NCBI RefSeq assembly: GCF_000308615.1
Contig: NZ_BAGB01000040.1
Coordinates: 186,001-250,000 of the forward strand
DNA from: Nocardia jiangxiensis NBRC 101359
Lineage (GTDB): Bacteria > Actinomycetota > Actinomycetes > Mycobacteriales > Mycobacteriaceae
DNA: 64,000 nt
Reading direction: 5' to 3'
Under the pieces are notes generated by a model that searched no databases, was not told the origin of the DNA, and worked only from the letters and a program-made list of their open reading frames with translations. Of the stretch, positions 8,148 through 16,605 are shown piece by piece; position 1 is the stretch's first letter, and each line of letters starts with the position of its first letter. Made by a program: the position numbers and the translations under genes.

Positions 8148-8780
8148 GTGATCAGAATCGGAATCATCCTCGGCAGTACCCGCCCCAACCGTAGAGGCCC
8201 ACAGGTCGCCCAGTGGGTTCAGGACACGGCATCGCAGCGCGACGACGCCGAATTCGAACTGATCGATCTGCGTGATCACCCGCTACCGCATCTGGACGAG
8301 CCCGCGCCGCCGATGTTCGGCCCGTCGGCGCACGAGCACACCCGTCGCTGGGCCGAGCGGATCGCCCCGTTCGACGGCTTCGTGCTGGTGACCCCGGAAT
8401 ACAACGGCGGCGTTCCCGGCGTGTTGAAGAACGCCATCGATCACGCATTCGCGGAATGGACCGACAAGGCGGTCGGATTCGTCTCCTACGGCGCGGGCGG
8501 CGGCGCTCGCGCGGTCGTGCAACTGCGGACGGTGTGCAGCACGCTGGGTATGGCCGACGTCGGCCATCAGGTCGCGATCTCGCTGCTCACCGATTTCGAG
8601 AACCACACCACCTTCGTACCGCGTGAACACCATGCCGCCGCCCTGAACAGAACGCTGGATCAGGTCATCGCATGGAGTACCGCCCTGGCTCCGCTGCGCC
8701 GCCCTATCACCGACACCCCGCACATCGACAAGAAAGGAACCGATCACGATGACGCCGAACGACTTTCGATCACGCGCTGA
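8148..8780 (+). CDS. NAD(P)H-dependent FMN reductase (flavodoxin-like)
   Basis: Flavoprotein of about 210 residues of the NADPH-dependent FMN reductase/ChrR family, which reduces FMN or quinones in the cytoplasm. The phosphate-binding loop GSTRPNR is near residues 9-15, and TPEYNGGVPGVLKNAIDH (YNGG loop, isoalloxazine contact) lies near 80-97. The GTG at 8148 is chosen because AGGAG sits 8 bases upstream and the protein then begins directly with the flavodoxin beta-1 strand. The gene overlaps the next one by 32 bases, implying translational coupling. It is the likely target of the divergent ECF41 sigma factor. Confidence 0.88.
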   Translation: MIRIGIILGSTRPNRRGPQVAQWVQDTASQRDDAEFELIDLRDHPLPHLDEPAPPMFGPSAHEHTRRWAERIAPFDGFVLVTPEYNGGVPGVLKNAIDHAFAEWTDKAVGFVSYGAGGGARAVVQLRTVCSTLGMADVGHQVAISLLTDFENHTTFVPREHHAAALNRTLDQVIAWSTALAPLRRPITDTPHIDKKGTDHDDAERLSITR

Positions 8781-9213
8781 CCGCGCCGCCGAGGATGAAA
8801 TCCAGATTCGCCGACACATCGACAAGGTCGTCGATGCACTGCGCGCCAAGGATCTCGAGGCTCTGAGGCAGCTCTACACCACCGACGTGGTGTCCTTCGA
8901 CGTCGAACCGCCACTGCAGCATGTCGGGGTGGCGGCGAAACTCGAGAACTGGGCGAAGGTGTTCCGGATCTTCGAGACCGTGAACTACGAGGTTCGCGAC
9001 CTGCGGTTCACCGTGGGCGGCGAGGTGGCATTCGGGCACGCCTTCGTTCGCCTGAGCGGAACCCTGAAGCAGGGCGTGGCCACGAACGGTATGTGGGTCC
9101 GGGTCACCTACGGACTGTGCCGGATCGACGGCGCCTGGCTGATCGCACACGACCAGGTCTCGGTGCCCTTCGACGTGGACAGTGGCAGAGGCGTCGTCGA
9201 TCTCGAGCCCTGA
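8749..9213 (+). CDS. SnoaL-like / NTF2-fold polyketide cyclase-type protein
   Basis: Small protein of 154 residues with an NTF2-like fold as in SnoaL or ketosteroid isomerase-type proteins. Typical segments are IRRHIDKVVDALRAKDLEAL (helices 1-2) and LYTTDVVSFDVEPPLQHVG near 42-60, then beta strands ending in WLIAHDQVSVPFD. AAAGGAA lies upstream of the ATG, inside the end of the reductase gene. Its catalytic role is unknown. Its fold resembles the C-terminal domain of the neighbouring sigma factor, so it may belong to the same stress response. Confidence 0.82.
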   Translation: MTPNDFRSRADRAAEDEIQIRRHIDKVVDALRAKDLEALRQLYTTDVVSFDVEPPLQHVGVAAKLENWAKVFRIFETVNYEVRDLRFTVGGEVAFGHAFVRLSGTLKQGVATNGMWVRVTYGLCRIDGAWLIAHDQVSVPFDVDSGRGVVDLEP

Positions 9214-9258
9214 GGGGTCGCGCCGATCCGGCCCCGGAATCCTGAAACGGCACTCCTA

Positions 9259-10245
9259 TCAGGTCGATTCGGCCGCGCGGGTGCGGGTGGCGGTCGGTGT
9301 CTCGCCGGTGTGCCTGCGGTAGATGCGCCGGAAGGCCGCCGGATCGGCGTAACCCACCGCGCCCGCGATCACGTCGACCGGTTCGCGGGTGGTCGTGAGT
9401 AGGGTGGCCGCGTGCCCGACCCGGAGGCGATGAACGTACCGGATGGGTGAGACGCCGACGCGGTCGCGGATGCGGCGGGTCAGAGTGCGCGGAGAAACCG
9501 CTGCGGCACTTGCCAATTCGTCCAGCGATAGTTGCCGGTGCAGATTGGCGTGCACGTGCTGTTGCACGGCACGCAGCACCGGGTCGGTGGCCCGTAGATG
9601 CTCGAGCACCATGTAGCGCGACTGCGACATGCGGGCATCGAGCACCAGGTAGTGAGCCACCTGCTCGGCCAGTGCACCGCCGCCGAGGCGGGCGACCAGC
9701 GCCAGCAGCAGATCCGTGTGGGCGAAAGCCGCACCGGCGGTGACTATTGCGCCGCCGTCGACCACCATGCGATCGGAGTGCACGGTGACATCGGGGAAGC
9801 GGCGGGCCAACAGCGGCGCCAGCCACCACGTAGTGGTGGCGGCCCGGCCCGACAGCAGCCCCGAGGCCGCGAGCACGAAGACAGCCGAGCAGGAGGCAGC
9901 TACCGTAGCGCCGGAATCAGCGGCACGCCGGATGATTTCGACAGCCTGCATGGTCTGGGGTCGGGTCAGCAGCTCCTCGACACGCGCTTCGCTGGACGCG
10001 GACGGCCCCGGCAGCAGCAGAATGTCGCCGGGTTCGAACTTCGCCGCGCCGAGCGGAGTTTCGGTATCGACGCTGATCAGCCGCCCACCGCTGGAGCGGA
10101 CCGGGAGCCCATCGAGTGATGCGACGCGCTGTCGCAGCCGCTGGCCCGTCGTGTCACCGGCGATCCCGGCTGCCGTGTCGACGATGTCGACACCGAGGCC
10201 GAGTGCACCTTCGAGCACACCGTCCAGCGCGAGGTGGGTAATCAT
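9259..10245 (-). CDS. GlxA family transcriptional regulator (DJ-1/PfpI + AraC HTH)
   Basis: Regulator of 328 residues with an N-terminal class I glutamine amidotransferase-like (DJ-1/PfpI) domain, about residues 1-185. The nucleophile-elbow-like stretch TVAASCSAVFVLA lies near 120. A C-terminal AraC double helix-turn-helix (about 220-320) includes LSLDELASAAAVSPRTLTRR and AFRRIYRRHTGETP. Such proteins sense small molecules and activate or repress adjacent catabolic genes. It is divergent from a dienelactone-hydrolase-like gene across 73 bases, its probable target. Confidence 0.9.
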   Translation of the reverse strand: MITHLALDGVLEGALGLGVDIVDTAAGIAGDTTGQRLRQRVASLDGLPVRSSGGRLISVDTETPLGAAKFEPGDILLLPGPSASSEARVEELLTRPQTMQAVEIIRRAADSGATVAASCSAVFVLAASGLLSGRAATTTWWLAPLLARRFPDVTVHSDRMVVDGGAIVTAGAAFAHTDLLLALVARLGGGALAEQVAHYLVLDARMSQSRYMVLEHLRATDPVLRAVQQHVHANLHRQLSLDELASAAAVSPRTLTRRIRDRVGVSPIRYVHRLRVGHAATLLTTTREPVDVIAGAVGYADPAAFRRIYRRHTGETPTATRTRAAEST

Positions 10246-10318
10246 ATGGCGAGACTAGACCGAAGAGTGGCGATCTTGCCGATGGTGGTGTGCTGACCTG
10301 CTACGGCAGAGTTCGGGT

Positions 10319-11158
10319 GTGCAGCAATCTCTCCCCCAGGACCCTCTCGACGACGACCTGTCCGATTTCACACCCCGGTCGATCACGCTCGACGGAGTAG
10401 CCCGCACCGTGTACGTCAGCGGCATCGGACCGGCGGTCATCGTCATGGCGGAAATGCCCGGCATCAGTCCCGATGTGGCCCGCTTCGCGCGCTGGGTGCG
10501 CGAGGCCGGGCTCACCGTCTACCTGCCGTCACTGTTCGGCCGCGACGGTGCCTATCCGGAGGCGGAGGCAGGCGTGGAAGTCTTCAAACGAGCCTGTGTC
10601 AGCGCGGAATTCCGGGCCTTCGGCGCGGGCAAGTCCAGCCCCGTCGCGGTGTGGCTGCGTGCGCTGGCAGCGCTGGCCCATCGCGAATGCGGCGGTCTCG
10701 GGGTCGGCGCGCTGGGTATGTGCTTCACCGGCAATTTCGCGCTCACCATGATGCTCGAGCCCGCGATGCTGGCGCCGGTGCTGTGCCAACCGTCCCTGCC
10801 ACTGGATGAGCCCGGGGGACTGGAGATTTCGCCCGGTGAGCTCGCGGCCGTGCGGAAGCGACTCGATCGCGATGATCTCGTGGTCCGGGCCTATCGTTTC
10901 GAGGGCGACCGCTTCTGCACCGAGCAGCGTTTCGCCGCCTATGCCGCAGCGCTGGGCCCGCGTTTCGAGCCGCGAGTGCTGCCCGCCGACGCGGCGAATC
11001 CGTCTCCGCCGCCGTTCTTCTCACAGATCGTCGGCTGCCCGCACAGTGTGGTCACCGCGCATCTCGTCGATACGGCCGGGGAGCCGACCGCCGCGGCCCG
11101 CGACGAGATCCTCGCCTTTCTCGTAGACCGGCTGATTGCGGGCGTTCCGTTGCAGTGA
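10319..11158 (+). CDS. Dienelactone hydrolase family protein
   Basis: Alpha/beta hydrolase of 279 residues. The elbow GMCFTG near residues 137-142 has a Cys nucleophile, as in dienelactone hydrolases rather than Ser lipases. The N-terminal part (VYVSGIGPAVIVMAEMPG) carries the usual first strands, and HSVVTAHL near the C-terminus may supply the His. Dienelactone hydrolases hydrolyse enol-lactones in aromatic catabolism, but related proteins act on other esters. The GTG at 10319 has only a weak ribosome site (GGCAGAG further upstream), so the exact start is uncertain. Confidence 0.82.
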   Translation: MQQSLPQDPLDDDLSDFTPRSITLDGVARTVYVSGIGPAVIVMAEMPGISPDVARFARWVREAGLTVYLPSLFGRDGAYPEAEAGVEVFKRACVSAEFRAFGAGKSSPVAVWLRALAALAHRECGGLGVGALGMCFTGNFALTMMLEPAMLAPVLCQPSLPLDEPGGLEISPGELAAVRKRLDRDDLVVRAYRFEGDRFCTEQRFAAYAAALGPRFEPRVLPADAANPSPPPFFSQIVGCPHSVVTAHLVDTAGEPTAAARDEILAFLVDRLIAGVPLQ

Positions 11159-11267
11159 CACAGCGTCTACTGCTGGTCCAGTTTCGCGGCCACTTCCACC
11201 GGACAGGAATTCTCCAGCCCGCAACACGTTCTCGGCTCAGGTCCAGGCGTGTGTCCATGCCGAGCCG

Positions 11268-11444
11268 TAATGTCTTGACCAGCTTTCCGCTGCCGTGCAC
11301 CTGCAACTCGTTGCCGGGGAGCTGTTCGAGTGCCGCGATCTGCTCGACGACGTCGGCACCGAGCACTGTCGAGTTCTCCCACTGGGCCGCTGCCAGTGCT
11401 TCAACCGCCGAGTGGTTGCCGGGAATCAGTGGGAGAAGTTCCAC
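11268..11444 (-). pseudogene. Remnant of a dihydrofolate reductase-family (RibD-like) gene
   Basis: A short minus-strand stretch encodes QWENSTVLGADVVEQIAALE followed by LPGNELQVHGSGKLVKTL. This is the middle of small actinobacterial DHFR/RibD-C domain proteins (family pattern W.NSTV...DVVE...LK...G.EL.V.GSG.LV.TL). The N-terminal cofactor region is absent, and after the KLVKTL segment the frame no longer resembles the family. It therefore looks like a decayed fragment caught between the hydrolase and KfrA-like genes. Confidence 0.5.
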
Positions 11445-11483
11445 CGCCCATCGGTCGACGCGATGGGCGGTCGGCGTCGCGAA

Positions 11484-12617
11484 TCAGGTTCCGGTGCTGG
11501 TGGTTTCAGTTCCTGTTCCGCTGCGGCGGGATTGGGCCAGGAGGTCGTCGGCGAGGCGTTCGGCGCGTTCGGCGCGGGCGAGGGTTTGGGCTCGTGCGTC
11601 CTCGACGGCGGCGAGGCGTTCGGCGGCGTCGCGGTGTGCGGCGGCCAGTGCGGCGGTGTGGGTGGTGCGTAGGGCGGCCGTGTCCTCGGTTGCGGTGCGC
11701 CGCGTTTCGGCGAGTTCTGCTCGTGCGGTGGTGATCTCCGCCCGGGCCTCGGTGAGTTCGGTGCGGCTGCGGGTGAGTTCCGCTCGCGTGTCCGACAGGG
11801 CTTCGGCGCGTTCGGCGGCCGCGGCTTCGGCGCGATCGATGGCGCGTTCGGCATCCGCGACGCGCTGAACGGCCAGGTCGCGTTCGGCTGCGGCGGCGGT
11901 GATCTGCTGGGCGGCTTCGCGTTTGACACGTTCGATATCCGCGGAGCATGCGGTGCGGGCCCGGGTGATCTCCTCGTTCGCTTGGTCCCGGGCCCGTTCG
12001 AGGTCCTCGGCGGCTTCGCGGCGAATGGCTCGGACCTGGGCTTCGGCCTCGGTGCGGGCGGTGAACACCTCGTCCGCGGCCTGGGTGGTGACCTTCTGCA
12101 CCTCACCGAGCGCGTCGTCGCGGGCGGCGAGCGCTTCGGCGATGCGGGCTTCGGCATGTTCCGCGGCCGCGGCGGCGTCCTCGGCGGCGGATTCGGCTGC
12201 GGCCCTGGCCTGTTCGGCCTCGCGGCGGGCTTGTTCGGCGGTGACCGCGGCCATCTCGGCTTCGGCGATGCGACGTGCGGCCTCGGCCTGCACGGCCTGG
12301 ACCTGGTCCTCGGCGATCGACGGGTCGGCCAGCGTGGATAGTTCGGCGACCGCGGAATTCAGTGTGCCGCCGAGTTGTTCGGCCAGGGTTCGGAACTGGA
12401 TGAGCAGTTCGTCGGCCCGTACCCGGGCTGCGGTCACCGGACCTTTTTGCGTCACAGTGACGTTCGCAGCCGGGGTGTCGTCCTGCTCCTGTTGCAGTCG
12501 TTGACGTTCTCGCCAGGCTCGCCACCGGGTGTGTTCGGGGTGTTCGCAGTATTCCGAGGGTCGACCCGGGCCGCCGCTCTTGGTGATGGTTCGTGAACAT
12601 CCCGGGTAGTTGCACAT
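11484..12617 (-). CDS. KfrA-like DNA-binding coiled-coil protein with N-terminal Cys/His motif
   Basis: Protein of about 377 residues. The N-terminus has a possible zinc site (C-x4-C, then C-x4-H in YCEHPEH, residues 2-29) and a basic WRAWRERQR stretch. Residues from about 95 to the end form an almost unbroken Ala/Glu/Arg heptad coiled coil with no enzyme motif. KfrA-type plasmid proteins bind DNA through the N-terminus and polymerise through such a coil, acting as autorepressors and partition aids. GGTGG lies before the ATG at 12617; an in-frame GTG at 12626 is an alternative. The upstream region is rich in repeats. Function in the chromosome is unknown. Confidence 0.75.
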   Translation of the reverse strand: MCNYPGCSRTITKSGGPGRPSEYCEHPEHTRWRAWRERQRLQQEQDDTPAANVTVTQKGPVTAARVRADELLIQFRTLAEQLGGTLNSAVAELSTLADPSIAEDQVQAVQAEAARRIAEAEMAAVTAEQARREAEQARAAAESAAEDAAAAAEHAEARIAEALAARDDALGEVQKVTTQAADEVFTARTEAEAQVRAIRREAAEDLERARDQANEEITRARTACSADIERVKREAAQQITAAAAERDLAVQRVADAERAIDRAEAAAAERAEALSDTRAELTRSRTELTEARAEITTARAELAETRRTATEDTAALRTTHTAALAAAHRDAAERLAAVEDARAQTLARAERAERLADDLLAQSRRSGTGTETTSTGT

Positions 12618-12640
12618 CGTCGCCACCGGAGAATCGTAGC

Positions 12641-12835
12641 GTTTGTTTCGTCAAATCCAACGATATGACACGAAACGAATGCCGGTGCGCCGCACGGCAA
12701 ACGATCCAGTTCTGACCGCCGATAAGTGAACGTTATCGGCGGTCAGAACCCCTGGGGGCGAGCACAGACTTCCTAGTACGTCGCAGATTTTTCGTTTCCG
12801 TTTGCGTCGCCCCAACCAAACGAAACAGATACGTA
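12641..12835. repeat. ACGAAAC repeats and 17-bp perfect inverted repeat upstream of the KfrA-like gene
   Basis: ACGAAAC-type heptamers occur as GTTTCGT (12645-12651), ACGAAAC (12670-12676), a TTCGTTTCC variant (about 12790-12798) and AACGAAACAG (about 12826-12835). Between them lies a perfect 17-bp inverted repeat, GTTCTGACCGCCGATAA (12709-12725) and its complement (12733-12749), around a 7-base centre GTGAACG. The palindrome could be a recombination or partition-like site, or a terminator; it has no T-tract. No gene is seen in 12618-13032 other than these elements. Confidence 0.7.
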
Positions 12836-13032
12836 ATCCCTTGAAAACTAGGGTCGCTGGTGCGGCCGTACCAATTTCGGTGAACTGCCGCGATCACGCG
12901 GATAACGACCGAAACCTCCGCTGAGAAATGAGTCGGTTGCCGAGCTACATCTCGCTCCCCCGAGCGGCTCTGCGCGGACATACTCGACAGAGGTCCGCGC
13001 GAAGGCGATCATCCGATTCCCACGGAGGCTGT

Positions 13033-13494
13033 GTGCAACGAGTGGTCGTGCTCGGTCGTGGCGGTGCGGGCAAATCGGTGCTCGCGCGCCGGTTGGCCGA
13101 GGTGACGGGGCTGCCGGTCACCGAATTGGACGAGCTGTTCTGGTCAGCGGATGCGACCCCGATCCCCCGCGAGCGGTGGGCGGCGCTCCAGCGGGAACTC
13201 GTCGCGGCGCCGACATGGATCCTCGACGGCGATCTGGGCCCGTTCGATGTGCTCGAGCCCCGACTCCGCGCCGCCGATACGATTGTCGTGCTGGATTTTC
13301 CGCTCGGAATCTGTATCCGGCGCGCGCTGCGCCGCTCTCGCGAGAGTCTCGTGTTCTGGCGCTGGATGGTCTGCTACCGCCGCCGCAGCCTGCCTGACAT
13401 CCTCACCGCAGTCACCCGCTACGCGCCCAACGCGAACCTTCAGCTGTTACGTCATCCCCGCGAGGTCGAGCGGTTTCTGCACGACCGACGGTGA
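13033..13494 (+). CDS. P-loop kinase-like ATPase (adenylate kinase/FlaR-like)
   Basis: Small protein of about 153 residues with a Walker A loop GRGGAGKSVLARRL starting near residue 8, as in 'topology modulation' FlaR-type or adenylate-kinase-like P-loop proteins. LDGDLGPFD and a VVLDFPLGICIRRALRR segment near 90 fit the Walker B and LID regions. The GTG at 13033 follows GGAGG closely (4-base spacing), and the protein then begins right at beta-1; the longer frame upstream looks non-coding. Substrate unknown. It stands alone, followed by a 900-base stretch of decayed sequence. Confidence 0.8.
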   Translation: MQRVVVLGRGGAGKSVLARRLAEVTGLPVTELDELFWSADATPIPRERWAALQRELVAAPTWILDGDLGPFDVLEPRLRAADTIVVLDFPLGICIRRALRRSRESLVFWRWMVCYRRRSLPDILTAVTRYAPNANLQLLRHPREVERFLHDRR

Positions 13495-13856
13495 AACCGT
13501 TGCCGCTCACCACCATCGATCGCCGAACCTGTGGGCAGTAGCCGGTTGTGGGAGCGCGCGACGGGCGGTGGTCGAGAGCTGCCAGTGATGGCGCATGTCC
13601 GCCTGCCGGCACGGTGGCATATGGAGACGGCACCGGTCATTCACCAGTACGAACGGGCAGGAAACGTGCTAGACGCTCCTGCGAGATGACCTGGCATGTC
13701 CAGAGCATCCGCCGATCGATCCGTGCTGTCACTGTCGATACTGCACGCCTGGCGGTCTGACAATTCGATGGTTTGCTACCGGCCGCTGCTGGTGGCGAGA
13801 TCAGGGCTCTCTCGCCAGGCTCAGCGCGTATTCATCGGTTCCGTCAATTTCCTCCA

Positions 13857-14126
13857 CTACCTGCTCCGCGGCGGCCGCGTGTGGATGTCGGTCTCGCCCC
13901 GAGCTGCCAGCTCATCGAAACGCCCTGCCAGCACCAGTAAATCCATGTGCCACAGATGCGCATGGTGCCGGCGGTGATCAGCGCTATAGCACTCGGCAAA
14001 AGCACTGACCCCGGGGATCACAGGATCCCAGTCCCCACTGGCCTCCGCCGCGTGTGCGGCTTCGCTCCAGGTTTCCACGATCTCAGTATGACGAAGACCA
14101 GCATCGCCAGCGGGCTCGCCGAACAA
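13857..14126 (-). pseudogene. Decayed TPR-like / regulator-tail fragment
   Basis: The stretch 13495-14390 has no intact gene. On the minus strand, the frame from 14126 reads TEIVETWSEAAHAAEASGDW and then LWHMDLLVLAGRFDELAARG, a coherent helical repeat pattern. The frame is closed upstream by TGA near 14143 and downstream at 13857, while similar-looking coding continues in other frames on both sides (VAQVFQGMAGALRRVEGDA upstream; VVEEIDGTDEYALSLAREP downstream). This is the picture of a frameshifted, degraded helical-repeat protein. Identity is uncertain. Confidence 0.4.
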
Positions 14127-14390
14127 TCGGCAGCGGATTCGGCGTCACCCTCGACCCGCCGGAGCGCACCGGCCATGCCCTGGAAGACTTGTGCCACAAC
14201 AGGTCCGCGTATCGGCACCGCCGTGATACTCGGCGACACCGGTGAGCGCGGCCTCGGTTCCCGCCGCAGGTCCGCCTGTCCGATGCCGTGCGCGCGTGAC
14301 GCCAGATGTCTATGGTCCGCTGTCGGGGACTGTGTTTCGGCGACGCTCGGCGCGGCGCAGTCAGCCGCGCAGTGTGTGGATGCACGGTGA

Positions 14391-15266
14391 TCAGGGCCGG
14401 GGATCGAGCAGTGGGCGGATCAGTTCTGCTCCCTTACGGCCGAGCCAGTCTCGGAAGTTCATCAACCCCGGGTGCAGTGCACGCAGTTCGTCGATATCGA
14501 CGGCGGGCACGCTGCCGTCGCCGCTGTTGAGAAATTCGTAGCCGCGAGCGAATCGTTCGTTGATGCGGCGCAGTTCCTCGATCGGACGTTGCAGATACGG
14601 GACCGGCTGCCCGACTGCGGCGCTGACCTGGGCGGCGACCTCGGGTGGTGTCAGTGCATCACCGACCAGCTCGAACGTCCGGCCACGGTAGTCATCCGGG
14701 TTCTGCAACGCGAGTGCGGCCAAGGCGCCGATGTCGTCGAGCGCGATGAACTGCTGGCGCACGTGGGCAGCCGCGGCGGTGCGCAGCGCGCCGTCCCGAA
14801 TCCCGACCGTGGCGGACTGCGTGATCAGGTTCTCCATGAAGGAACTCGGCCGCAGCACGGTGGCCGAGACACCCGACGCGGCGATGTATTGCTCGATCTC
14901 CCATTTGGTCGGTTGCCCGCCGCGGTCGGTACCCAGACCCGAGCTGTAGACCAGATGCGTCACACCGTATTTCACGGCGGCGTCGGTGATGGCCTTGCCG
15001 GCCTTCACCTCGTCCTGTTCCGGGGCCAGCGGCCCTGGGTGCACGCTGTACACCCCGTACACGCCGTCGATGCAGCGCTCGATCGTCGCCGGATCCTCCA
15101 GCGAGCCCGCGATCAGACGTGCGCCCGCACTCGTCAGGGCCCGAGCTCTGATGCTTTCCGGACGGCGAGTCAACACCCGCACCTGCCATTCGTCGGCGAG
15201 CAAGCGGTCCGCGACCGCTCCGCCCTGCTGCCCGGTCGCACCGGTGACGAAAACAACCTGGTCCAT
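14391..15266 (-). CDS. NmrA-like NAD(P)-binding protein (atypical SDR)
   Basis: Protein of 291 residues with the NmrA/isoflavone-reductase-like fold. The glycine motif TGATGQQGG is at residues 8-16, TRRPES (adenosine-phosphate side) near 35, and VYSVHPGPLAPEQDEVKAGK in the middle. Such proteins act as NAD(P)H quinone/azo reductases or redox sensors; the catalytic Tyr-x3-Lys of classical SDRs is not obvious. It is divergent from a TetR gene with two near-identical dyads between them, so it is probably that regulator's target. Confidence 0.87.
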   Translation of the reverse strand: MDQVVFVTGATGQQGGAVADRLLADEWQVRVLTRRPESIRARALTSAGARLIAGSLEDPATIERCIDGVYGVYSVHPGPLAPEQDEVKAGKAITDAAVKYGVTHLVYSSGLGTDRGGQPTKWEIEQYIAASGVSATVLRPSSFMENLITQSATVGIRDGALRTAAAAHVRQQFIALDDIGALAALALQNPDDYRGRTFELVGDALTPPEVAAQVSAAVGQPVPYLQRPIEELRRINERFARGYEFLNSGDGSVPAVDIDELRALHPGLMNFRDWLGRKGAELIRPLLDPRP

Positions 15267-15318
15267 GTGTCCTCCGTGATCGGATTTCGGGTCAACCGCG
15301 CCAACGGGCCGCGATAAG

Positions 15319-15366
15319 CGGAGAAGTCTCTCCGATTCTTGAGACTATACGGAGATGCTTCTCCGT
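15319..15366. promoter_or_regulatory. Twin CGGAGA-N4-TCTCCG operators
   Basis: Two perfect dyads of the same design lie in the NmrA/TetR divergent region: CGGAGA-AGTC-TCTCCG (15319-15334) and ACGGAGA-TGCT-TCTCCGT (15349-15366). Their centres are 31 bp apart, close to three helical turns. They are the likely operators of the adjacent TetR protein. Confidence 0.7.
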
Positions 15367-15395
15367 TTCGCAATGGTGACCGTTAGGATCGAACG

Positions 15396-15977
15396 ATGGG
15401 TGACAACACCGGGCACATCGCCAAGCCGCTGCGCTCGGACGCCCGCCGCAATCGTGATCAGGTGCTGGCCGTCGCTCGGCAGATGCTCGCGGTCGACGGC
15501 TCGTCGGTGTCCTTCGACGAGATCGCACGCCGAGCCGGGGTCGGTGTCGGCACCGTCTACCGGCACTTCCCCACCCGCAACGCGTTGTTCGAGGCGGTCA
15601 TTCTCGGCCGCATCGAGAAGTTCACCGAGCGAGCACGCACGCTTTTGGCGACCGGCACCGCACCGGAGGAGGCATTTCGCGGGTACTTCGCCGAGCTCGT
15701 CGGCGAAGTCGCCCTCAACCAGGCGTTGTGCGAAGCGCTCGACGACAGCACCGGTACTGTCATCGCGATCCCCGAGCAGCTTCGGGACGAGTTCCTCCGG
15801 TCGTTCGAAACCCTGCTCTCACAGGCGAAACGAGCCGGGGCGGCGAGATCCGATGTCGATATCGCCGACGTGTTGGACCTGGTCATCGGTGTGGCGGCAG
15901 CCGAGCGTCGCGCCCGGTTGCGCGGCACCCCGAACCAGCTGATCGCAATCGTGCTCGACGGGCTCACCGTCAGATAA
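15396..15977 (+). CDS. TetR family transcriptional regulator
   Basis: TetR repressor of 193 residues. The HTH spans about residues 15-60 (RNRDQVLAVARQMLA, then FDEIARRAGVGVGTVYRHFP, the classic recognition helix). The C-terminal domain belongs to the group with an AEFF-like ligand pocket. It starts 30 bases after the second dyad and is transcribed away from the NmrA-like reductase, whose expression it probably controls together with its own. Confidence 0.92.
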   Translation: MGDNTGHIAKPLRSDARRNRDQVLAVARQMLAVDGSSVSFDEIARRAGVGVGTVYRHFPTRNALFEAVILGRIEKFTERARTLLATGTAPEEAFRGYFAELVGEVALNQALCEALDDSTGTVIAIPEQLRDEFLRSFETLLSQAKRAGAARSDVDIADVLDLVIGVAAAERRARLRGTPNQLIAIVLDGLTVR

Positions 15978-16054
15978 CCGGGGCCACGTATCGCAGTCCG
16001 GGTCGGGACGCTGTCACCGAAATAATCCTGCGGCACCGGGATGTTCGTAGTTGT

Positions 16055-16486
16055 ATGCCGAAACCTTTCACGGAGACTGAACGTCAGCAGTTCCTCGCGG
16101 ACAAGCACATTGCGGTGCTGTCGGTCGCGGCTACCGATGGCCGCCCGCCCGCCGCCGTCCCGATCTGGTACGACTACAGCCCGGGTGGCGATATCAGGAT
16201 CAGTACCGGAGATCGGAGCCGCAAGGTCAGGCTCATCCGTGCGGCCGGCGTGGTCACGCTGACCGTTCAGCGGGAAGAACTGCCCTACCAGTACGTCATC
16301 GTCGAGGGCACCGTCGTCGACGATGTCACTCCCGCTCCCCACGAAGCCCGAGAGGAGATCGCCGTCCGTTACCTCGGCCCGGAGGGCGGGCGCGCCTTCG
16401 CCGACGGCATGGACGGCAGCGGGTCGACCCTGCTCACCATTCGTCCCGATCGCTGGATCAGCATCGACTACTCGGGCGATCTCTGA
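16055..16486 (+). CDS. Pyridoxamine 5'-phosphate oxidase-like (PPOX/F420-type) flavin-fold protein
   Basis: Protein of 143 residues with the split beta-barrel flavin fold. AVLSVAATDGRPPAAVPIWY (residues 19-38) and the following DIRISTGDRSRKVRLI are typical of actinobacterial PPOX-class F420- or FMN-dependent reductases. It may reduce small conjugated substrates or bind haem or flavin; the cofactor cannot be decided by eye. The ATG at 16055 starts the domain directly. No good ribosome site is visible, so a leaderless or weakly translated mRNA is possible. Confidence 0.82.
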   Translation: MPKPFTETERQQFLADKHIAVLSVAATDGRPPAAVPIWYDYSPGGDIRISTGDRSRKVRLIRAAGVVTLTVQREELPYQYVIVEGTVVDDVTPAPHEAREEIAVRYLGPEGGRAFADGMDGSGSTLLTIRPDRWISIDYSGDL

Positions 16487-16500
16487 AAGTCATGTCCCGG

Positions 16501-16539
16501 CGGCCCGGGGGCCGATTTGTATGCCCACGCCCCGGGCCG
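16501..16539. terminator. GC-rich hairpin between convergent genes
   Basis: CGGCCCGGGG (16501-16510) and CCCCGGGCCG (16530-16539) form a perfect 10-bp stem with a 19-base loop, 14 bases after the PPOX stop and upstream of the end of the convergent methyltransferase gene. There is no U-tract, which is common for actinobacterial terminators. Confidence 0.45.
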
Positions 16540-16605
16540 ACCGAGCCCGGATTCACCGACGGGCCCGGGGGGCCGCATCCAACGGCCTGAAGCTCGAGTT
16601 GCAGG

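Noticed and set aside
13947..14390. 147-codon plus-strand open frame
   Set aside because: Lies opposite the decayed helical-repeat sequence and has no protein-like pattern.
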